Origin: JANQGG01 sp964642175 | GTDB taxonomy: Bacteria > Bacteroidota > Chlorobiia > Chlorobiales > Chloroherpetonaceae | Direction of reading: 5' to 3' | Assembly: GCA_964642175.1 (NCBI GenBank) | Contig: CAZXOK010000003.1 | Coordinates: 62,001-126,000, forward strand | Length of the DNA: 64,000 nt | Shown: piece after piece, positions 58,638 through 64,000 of the stretch | Numbering within the stretch: position 1 is the first letter of the stretch | Layout: every line of letters begins with the position of its first letter | Program-made: the position numbers and the translations under genes | Notes under the pieces: model-generated | What the model saw: only the letters and a program-made list of their open reading frames with translations | Told to the model about the DNA's origin: nothing | The model's database searches: none

Positions 58638-60115
58638 AGCTCCGTAAAGATATTATAAACCGGCATAAACCGAGCTCGTAGGTTAAAACTAAAAGATATG
58701 GATTTAGCACTGCCCATTGCAAAGACATCTGTAAAGTTTTTAAACCCGAATTCAAGAGAAAAATTCGGGTAATCCAACCCTGTTCCAAGAGACCATCCAA
58801 ATCCATTTTCTCCGCCAACCCTGATTCCGGTTCTCAGGGGTACGGTTTCTAAAAATCTAAGTTCAGCGCCCAGAGCTACAATTGGAATGGTTGTATTGCC
58901 AAAGTTGTCGTTAAAGCCCTGTATCCAGTCGAGCATTACGATATACTCGAACGGTGAGTCGAAACGCATGGCCCCGCTGGCACGCAGATGGGTTGGCAAC
59001 CAGACACTAAAGCTTTCTTTTGTGATGGATTCATCAAATATGGCCTCCAGGCTATCTGCTTGTGCTTGTACTCGATCACTGTCCAGAATTTCATCAAAAC
59101 CACCAAAATCGATACTGCCATCCCTGGAACGCGATTCCGAATTTTCACTAAAGCTTACGACTCCAAAATCATTCAAAGCCAGCGACACATCCAAACGATC
59201 TGAAATTTTTGCCGATATACCCAAATTCAAACCCATACCAAAGCCAGCTGAGCTAGGAAAAGGGAAAAATGAACCGTTATTATCAACTGCTGAGTTATAG
59301 GCTTGTCTGAATGAATACTTGCCACTTCCTGATATGCTGTCGCCATTGGCAGAAAAGAAAAGATCTGTTCCGGATCCATCACCATCTATATAAGCATAAG
59401 GGGTTATGAATTTAAGAGTTGCTCCACCTGTAATATCATACAGATGGGCAAATCGTCTTACGCCAACAGGGATATAATCAGTAATTTCGGTAGCGGCTGA
59501 TATGCCATATTCGCGATACCACCAGGCTGCAAACTTGGTGTCGTTCAGGGAAATGGTGTTATTGAAAAATGATTCGTTTCCGGTAAGTCCCAGCACAAAG
59601 AGATCTTTGTTGATGTCGCCACGGGTACCGGATTTGTCATTAATACTGAACGCAAAAGTGGTATTTAACGGATCGAAGAAATATGAAAAACCAAGCAGGG
59701 AATAATTGATGTTGCTGTTGAGTTCAAAGATGTCTTCAACATTTGAAAGGAACTTTGTTTTATCAGACTCAGACCATTCGGTTTTTTCACCACCCGGAAG
59801 GAGTTTTCGGCTGTCTTTTCCAAAAAGTTCGTTATACAGATCTACATCAACGGAGTTGTTTTCAATATTAAATCCAAGTGGAAATGCACTTACGGTTAGT
59901 GCCATAGGTTGACTGGGAGTTTCAAATACATGCAGACGCCCAACATTTACATCGACGGCTGGCAGTCCGGATAGGTAAGCTCCACCGGATCCGGCAAATG
60001 ATGTTGCAGGAACATTTTCGATATAAGATTGTGCTCTCAATAAAAAGGGAGCAAGCAAAAACACAGATAAAAAAAACAGCAGTTTTAAGTTTTTTGGAGG
60101 ACGAGCAATTGTCAT
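58634..60115 (-). CDS. Outer-membrane beta-barrel protein, DUF5723-like
   Basis: A 493-residue exported protein. Signal peptide KLLFFLSVFLLAPFLLRAQ, then SYIENVPATSFAGSGGAYLSGLPAVDVN. The rest is a FadL/PorV-like series of amphipathic strands with polar turns (INYSLLGFSYFFDPLNTTFAFSINDKSG, FGMGLNLGISAKISDRLDVSLALNDFG), ending FSFNLRARFMPVYNIFTEL. The family is common in FCB genomes and its ligands are unknown. The prenyltransferase gene lies 35 bases upstream. Confidence 0.78.
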   Translation of the reverse strand: MTIARPPKNLKLLFFLSVFLLAPFLLRAQSYIENVPATSFAGSGGAYLSGLPAVDVNVGRLHVFETPSQPMALTVSAFPLGFNIENNSVDVDLYNELFGKDSRKLLPGGEKTEWSESDKTKFLSNVEDIFELNSNINYSLLGFSYFFDPLNTTFAFSINDKSGTRGDINKDLFVLGLTGNESFFNNTISLNDTKFAAWWYREYGISAATEITDYIPVGVRRFAHLYDITGGATLKFITPYAYIDGDGSGTDLFFSANGDSISGSGKYSFRQAYNSAVDNNGSFFPFPSSAGFGMGLNLGISAKISDRLDVSLALNDFGVVSFSENSESRSRDGSIDFGGFDEILDSDRVQAQADSLEAIFDESITKESFSVWLPTHLRASGAMRFDSPFEYIVMLDWIQGFNDNFGNTTIPIVALGAELRFLETVPLRTGIRVGGENGFGWSLGTGLDYPNFSLEFGFKNFTDVFAMGSAKSISFSFNLRARFMPVYNIFTEL

Positions 60116-60150
60116 AAAACCACGCGTTAGAGTTTTTTATGAAAAGACAG

Positions 60151-61191
60151 TTATGGTCTGATACCAAATGCACATATCATCATTGAAAGAACATATAATA
60201 ATGTACCAAATGAATTGTACCAAATGGCCTTTCCATGAGGATCTTTCACCAATGTGCGTTGCATAGGCAATTGAATGGCCAGCAATAGACCAGCAGCGAT
60301 GGTGAATTCCCACTCGGATTTATATATAAGAATACCAATAGCACTCATTTGAGCCAGATTCATGATAAGGGCTGCCAGTATAGCGGCCTTTTTTTCACCT
60401 ATCTGTACGGGGATAGATTTTACGCCTTTAATTTTATCACCGATCACAGATTTAAAATCGTTTAAGGTCATGATGCCATGAGCGCCAAGTGAGAAGATAA
60501 TGGCCATGGCAATGGTTTCACCTGAGGGGTAGCCTTGTGTGATGGCAAAACTTCCTGTAAGCCACGGAACGCCTTCATAAGCAAATCCGACAATCAAATT
60601 ACCAAACCATCCGTTTTGCTTTGCACGGAGAGGTGGCCCGGAATAAGCATGGGACATTAACACACCAACAAACGAGATATACATTACGTAGGGGTGAATG
60701 GACCAGGCCACGATAAATCCGATAATGATCAATGAGAAAGTAACCAGCCAACTGGCTTGTTTGGAGATCAGTCCTGAAGGTATCGGGCGCTGGGGTTCAT
60801 TTATCGCATCTACTTCGCGATCGAAATAGTCATTCATAGTCTGAGACATAGCACACAAAAGCGGGCCGGCTAAAAGAAGTCCCTTGAGTAATATCCACCA
60901 GGTATCAGAGATGCTTTCTCCGGTGGAAACCACACCACAAGTAAAGGCCCACATAGGTGGGAACCAGGTGACGGGTTTCATCAACTGCGGAATGGCGCCC
61001 GGTTTTAATACAAAACCAGGACGATTCACATTTTCTATAGCTTTTAGGATATCATTTCTCTTAGCATCGCTAATACGGGAGTCATTGACATGTTTGTCCA
61101 ACATCTCCTGTATAGAAGTATTAGCAATCGGGTCTATAACATCATGTTTTGGTGCGGTACTTTCCAAATCGCTCTGAATGTTTGAATTCAA
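60151..61191 (-). CDS. UbiA-superfamily prenyltransferase, chlorophyll synthase (ChlG/BchG)-like
   Basis: A 346-residue membrane protein with eight to nine helices after an acidic N-terminal extension of about 60 residues. The ChlG/BchG signatures are present: KPVTWFPPMWAF (residues 72-83), NDYFDREVDAINEPQRPIP (120-138) and AHGIMTLNDFKSVIGD (237-252), then KGVKSIPVQIG. The two Asp-rich motifs bind prenyl diphosphate through Mg2+. In phototrophs this enzyme adds the phytyl or geranylgeranyl tail to chlorophyllide. No other photosynthesis gene is visible here, so the acceptor may be something else. trpD and an aminotransferase lie upstream on the same strand. Confidence 0.85.
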   Translation of the reverse strand: MNSNIQSDLESTAPKHDVIDPIANTSIQEMLDKHVNDSRISDAKRNDILKAIENVNRPGFVLKPGAIPQLMKPVTWFPPMWAFTCGVVSTGESISDTWWILLKGLLLAGPLLCAMSQTMNDYFDREVDAINEPQRPIPSGLISKQASWLVTFSLIIIGFIVAWSIHPYVMYISFVGVLMSHAYSGPPLRAKQNGWFGNLIVGFAYEGVPWLTGSFAITQGYPSGETIAMAIIFSLGAHGIMTLNDFKSVIGDKIKGVKSIPVQIGEKKAAILAALIMNLAQMSAIGILIYKSEWEFTIAAGLLLAIQLPMQRTLVKDPHGKAIWYNSFGTLLYVLSMMICAFGIRP

Positions 61192-61279
61192 TTATTGCGT
61201 GACTTCTAACCTGAAAGGTATAAAATAAGTTTTTTTTTGTTTTTTCATTGAAAAAACAACACAATCGCAACATTCGGTG

Positions 61280-62323
61280 TTACTGTGTAGTTTTACATAA
61301 CTCACGGTGTTTGGTAAGGAGTTCTTCCACAGAGTGTTTGGCTTGTCCCGAGTACAACATTTGCTTGGACTTGTCTATACCTTCCTGAATACTTCCTGAA
61401 ACGCCACTCACATAGCAAGCCAGTCCTGAGGCAAAAATGGTGGCATCATGTTTAGGCTCACCGGCCTGCCGATCAAAAATCTGCCACATAATTTTGTGAT
61501 TTTCTTCAACATCCCCGCCCAATAATTGATCCAGGGTATGTCGCTTTAAACCAAAATCCTCCGGGTGGACCGTGTAATTTCGAACCATACCCTCATTGAG
61601 TTCGGAAATAAAGGTCGGCCCACATACGCTCGGTTCATCCAATAAGTGTCCCTCATCAGTCTGGCCATGCAGAATAATGCAATGCCGGGCTTCGAGCTGG
61701 CGAAGGACCTGGGTAAAGATTCCGGTAAGTTCTTTGCTATATACCCCAATAACCTGCCTTTTAGCCCCCGCAGGGTTTAAAAGAGGCCCCAGCATGTTAA
61801 AAATGGTTCGAATGCCAAGCTCTCGTCTTACAGGAGCCACCACCTTCATGGCGCTGTGATACAGCGGGGCAAATAGAAATACAAACCCGGTTTCTTTGTA
61901 GAGGTGTTCTGCTTGCTCTTTGTTGAGATCAATTTTAAAACCCATATGCTCCAAAACATCCGCACTACCGCACCGGCTGCTTACCGAGCGGTTTCCATGC
62001 TTGGCAATTTTTACCCCACAAGCATGGGCAAGCAAGGAACCGGCAGTTGAAATATTGAATGTATTAGAGCCATCGCCACCAGTTCCGCAGGTATCGATAA
62101 AATCAGATCCAAGGTCCGGATGAATGGCCTTTGCAAGTATAGACTTAGAGGCACCAAATATTTCCTCTACTTCTTCACCTTTTTGACGAAGCAAAACCAA
62201 AAACGCTCCGATCTGTATGGGCGAGACCTCACCTTCCATAATTTCGTTCATGATGAACTCCATTTCAATATCGGTTAAAGTCTGGCCATCGAGGAGTGCT
62301 AATATCGCATCTTCGGTTGTCAT
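61280..62323 (-). CDS. trpD: Anthranilate phosphoribosyltransferase TrpD
   Basis: TrpD joins anthranilate to PRPP in tryptophan synthesis. The protein has 347 residues from the ATG at 62323 (MTTEDAILALLDGQTL), which overlaps the aminotransferase stop as ATGA; the open frame to 62374 reads into that gene. PRPP and anthranilate contacts are CGTGGDGSNTFNIST, KHGNRSVSSRCGSADVLE and NMLGPLLNP. No other trp gene is next to it. Confidence 0.96.
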   Translation of the reverse strand: MTTEDAILALLDGQTLTDIEMEFIMNEIMEGEVSPIQIGAFLVLLRQKGEEVEEIFGASKSILAKAIHPDLGSDFIDTCGTGGDGSNTFNISTAGSLLAHACGVKIAKHGNRSVSSRCGSADVLEHMGFKIDLNKEQAEHLYKETGFVFLFAPLYHSAMKVVAPVRRELGIRTIFNMLGPLLNPAGAKRQVIGVYSKELTGIFTQVLRQLEARHCIILHGQTDEGHLLDEPSVCGPTFISELNEGMVRNYTVHPEDFGLKRHTLDQLLGGDVEENHKIMWQIFDRQAGEPKHDATIFASGLACYVSGVSGSIQEGIDKSKQMLYSGQAKHSVEELLTKHRELCKTTQ

Positions 62324-63486
62324 AATGTGGTGATGTGTTTTAATGCTTTTACAAATTGCGAGATCTCCTCGCATGTATTATAAAAATGTGGGGCCACACG
62401 AATAAACTGGTCACGGGGAGAGACTTCAATTTTTTCTTTGGCCAACCGGGCTGCCACTACAGAAACATTATGCAATCCCGTTACAGAAACAATGCCTGAT
62501 GAATGCTCAGGTTCCGCATTAAGATAGGGTTGAAAACCTTCAGATAAAAGTTCGGATTTCAAATGTGATGTCAAATGTAAAATTTTCCGGGAAATGCAAT
62601 CAATGCCAAGTTCAGAAAATATACAAAAGGCCTCGTTAAGTCCAATAATACCCATCCAGTTCATGGTGCCCAGTTCGTAACGCTGTGCAGTGGGGTGCAA
62701 TATCAAATCATAGTCCAGCATTTCCCAGGCATTTTCAACGCTTAGCCAGCCAACAAAAACCGGGTCTAACTTACCGAGCAGTTCAGGTGTGATGGCTACA
62801 AAGCCGCTGCCCATGGGTGACATCGCCCATTTATGCCCGCCGCAGGCTAAAAAATCAATACCATCCGTTTCGAAATCCAGGGGCATGGCTCCAAGTCCCT
62901 GGATGGCATCCACAGAAAAGATGATGTTGTGTGCATGGCAAAGCTGGCTTAACTGCTTCAGATTTACCCGGTAACCGCTTAAAAACTGAACATAGCTGAT
63001 GGAGAGCAGCCGGGTGTTAGGGGTGATCCTGGCCTGGATATCATCCGGGTCAAGAATGCCGTTGCGGTCGCTGAAAAAATCAATCTCCACGCCTTTTTTT
63101 TGAAGATTCAGGAAGGGGTAAATATTTGAGGGGAATTCTTTATCATAAAGAAGAATGCGGTCGCCTTTTTGCCATGTTAATCCCTGGGCCAGCAAATTAA
63201 GGCCATAACTGGTGTTGGGTACGAACCCAATCTCAGCGGTTTGTGCGCCAATAAATCCGGCAATGCGCTCACGAGCCGATTTCAAAGCCGGCTGAAGCGT
63301 TGGAAAATAATTTTCAATATCGCATCGGTGACGCTCCATTAAGTGAGATTGTATGGCTTCATAAACCGGTGAGGGCATGGGTGAAACTGCCGAATGGTTC
63401 AAATAGATAAATCCATCTTTGGTGTGCGGAAACATTCGCCGGTATGCCTCGGTTTTTTCTATAAAGGCGTTTTGAGAATCGTCCAT
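62320..63486 (-). CDS. Class V (NifS/CsdA-like) PLP aminotransferase
   Basis: A 388-residue PLP-dependent enzyme starting at the ATG at 63486 (MDDSQNAFIEKTEAYRRMFP); the frame extends to 63624 but that part crosses the divergent peptidase promoter. Family marks: YLNHSAVSPMPSPV, the PLP-contacting VDAIQGLGAMPLDFETDGIDF, and the lysine-bearing CGGHKWAMSPMGSG. The sequence lacks the mobile cysteine loop of cysteine desulfurases, so an aminotransferase, lyase or isopenicillin-epimerase-like activity is more likely. It is coupled to trpD by a four-base overlap. Confidence 0.85.
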   Translation of the reverse strand: MDDSQNAFIEKTEAYRRMFPHTKDGFIYLNHSAVSPMPSPVYEAIQSHLMERHRCDIENYFPTLQPALKSARERIAGFIGAQTAEIGFVPNTSYGLNLLAQGLTWQKGDRILLYDKEFPSNIYPFLNLQKKGVEIDFFSDRNGILDPDDIQARITPNTRLLSISYVQFLSGYRVNLKQLSQLCHAHNIIFSVDAIQGLGAMPLDFETDGIDFLACGGHKWAMSPMGSGFVAITPELLGKLDPVFVGWLSVENAWEMLDYDLILHPTAQRYELGTMNWMGIIGLNEAFCIFSELGIDCISRKILHLTSHLKSELLSEGFQPYLNAEPEHSSGIVSVTGLHNVSVVAARLAKEKIEVSPRDQFIRVAPHFYNTCEEISQFVKALKHITTL

Positions 63487-63604
63487 AAATCTTGGATTGA
63501 GAAAATTAAAGTACCGGTATTGACTGGTTTTGCTTGTTAGGCTGAAATCATTCCATACCCGATAATGTTTATAGAAGTAAATAAAATCAACATTAGCTAA
63601 AATT

Positions 63605-64000
63605 ATGACAACTTTGCAACACACTCCGGCAGAACAGACTTCAACCGTTGAGATGGTTCTTTCGAAAATAACAGGATTGGGATTAAATGCCGTTTTAATA
63701 ACCGATCTTTATGATATTCGCTGGCTTACCGGGTTCAGCGGATCAAGCGCAACCGTGCTATTAACAGCGGCACAGGCCTGGCTTTTTACAGATTTCCGTT
63801 ACCAGGAACAGGTCAAGACCGAAGTAAAAGGCGCCACGCCGGTTATCCTAACCAGCTCTCTTGAAGAAGAGCTTTCTAAGGCTGATTATGCCATCGGGCC
63901 CAAAATCGGGTTTCAGGCCGATAAACTCTCCTATGCCGAAGTCGAGAGATACCAGGAAAAAATTCCCGCAAAAGAGTGGGTGGCTGTTTCGGAGCTTTGC
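63605..64000 (+). CDS. Aminopeptidase P (Xaa-Pro) N-terminal part, cut by the window end
   Basis: From the ATG at 63605 the frame is open to the last base, giving 132 residues and no stop. It has the creatinase N-terminal domain of M24B peptidases: LGLNAVLITDLYDIRWLTGFSGSSATVL, WLFTDFRYQEQ, then a regular alternation of strands and helices. The metal-binding catalytic domain lies beyond the window. It is divergent from the aminotransferase gene. Confidence 0.88.
   Translation, partial: MTTLQHTPAEQTSTVEMVLSKITGLGLNAVLITDLYDIRWLTGFSGSSATVLLTAAQAWLFTDFRYQEQVKTEVKGATPVILTSSLEEELSKADYAIGPKIGFQADKLSYAEVERYQEKIPAKEWVAVSELC

Noticed and set aside
1..64000. CRISPR array, insertion sequence or prophage
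   Set aside because: No regularly spaced repeats, transposase-like frames or phage structural genes were seen in either strand.

Overview
The window comes from a Gram-negative bacterium of the Bacteroidota/FCB lineage living at least partly without oxygen. The lineage call rests on a TonB receptor with an N-terminal carboxypeptidase-regulatory-like domain, an HmuY-family lipoprotein, several OMPs and families typical of that group, and short outer-membrane signal peptides. The anaerobic call rests on pyruvate:ferredoxin oxidoreductase, class III ribonucleotide reductase with its activase, a 2[4Fe-4S] ferredoxin and a flavodoxin. HPr kinase, the IleRS2-type isoleucyl-tRNA synthetase and a chlorophyll-synthase-like prenyltransferase do not fit a textbook Bacteroides, so a deeper FCB branch (Balneolota, Rhodothermota, Calditrichota or Marinimicrobia-like) is possible. 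There is no rRNA in the window to settle it.

Layout. 1-16.2 kb is housekeeping: the end of nadA, a DedA gene next to a DUF368 gene (two undecaprenyl-phosphate transporter families), ileS, a DksA-like gene, purF, a CorC-type protein, tRNA-Ala(GGC), ftsX, two secreted proteins, purH and purN. 16.3-26.9 kb is an iron/heme locus: HmuY lipoprotein plus TonB receptor on one strand, a lipoprotein CbiX-type chelatase plus a PepSY-like membrane protein on the other, then a secreted hydrolase, a DtxR-type iron regulator, a DUF3793 protein, ferredoxin, flavodoxin, a TcmP-like methyltransferase, a Cys-rich small protein and a cation-transporter-like membrane protein. Three related operator-like palindromes lie in front of the likely transcription units. 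26.9-34.4 kb is a loose, partly decaying accessory region: a flavin oxidoreductase, three copies of one 3'-end/terminator cassette (one on a dead gene fragment), a 5'-truncated gene, two methyltransferases, an outer-membrane protein gene with two frameshifts, and a peroxiredoxin gene with an in-frame TAA just before its catalytic cysteine.

34.9-44.6 kb is the anaerobic core: a cobalamin riboswitch ahead of nrdD-nrdG, a divergent pair of STAS-like genes around a perfect palindrome, queE, nifJ and a dihydroorotate-dehydrogenase-like gene. 44.8-64 kb returns to housekeeping: an M1-like peptidase, a TPR protein, ruvB, a two-gene piece of a peptide ABC importer, hprK, hpf, a Xer recombinase, a PhzF protein, a DUF4905-like protein, a LolE-like permease, a DUF5723-like outer-membrane protein, the ChlG-like prenyltransferase, trpD, a class V aminotransferase and the start of an aminopeptidase P. 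No CRISPR array, insertion sequence, prophage or rRNA operon was seen.
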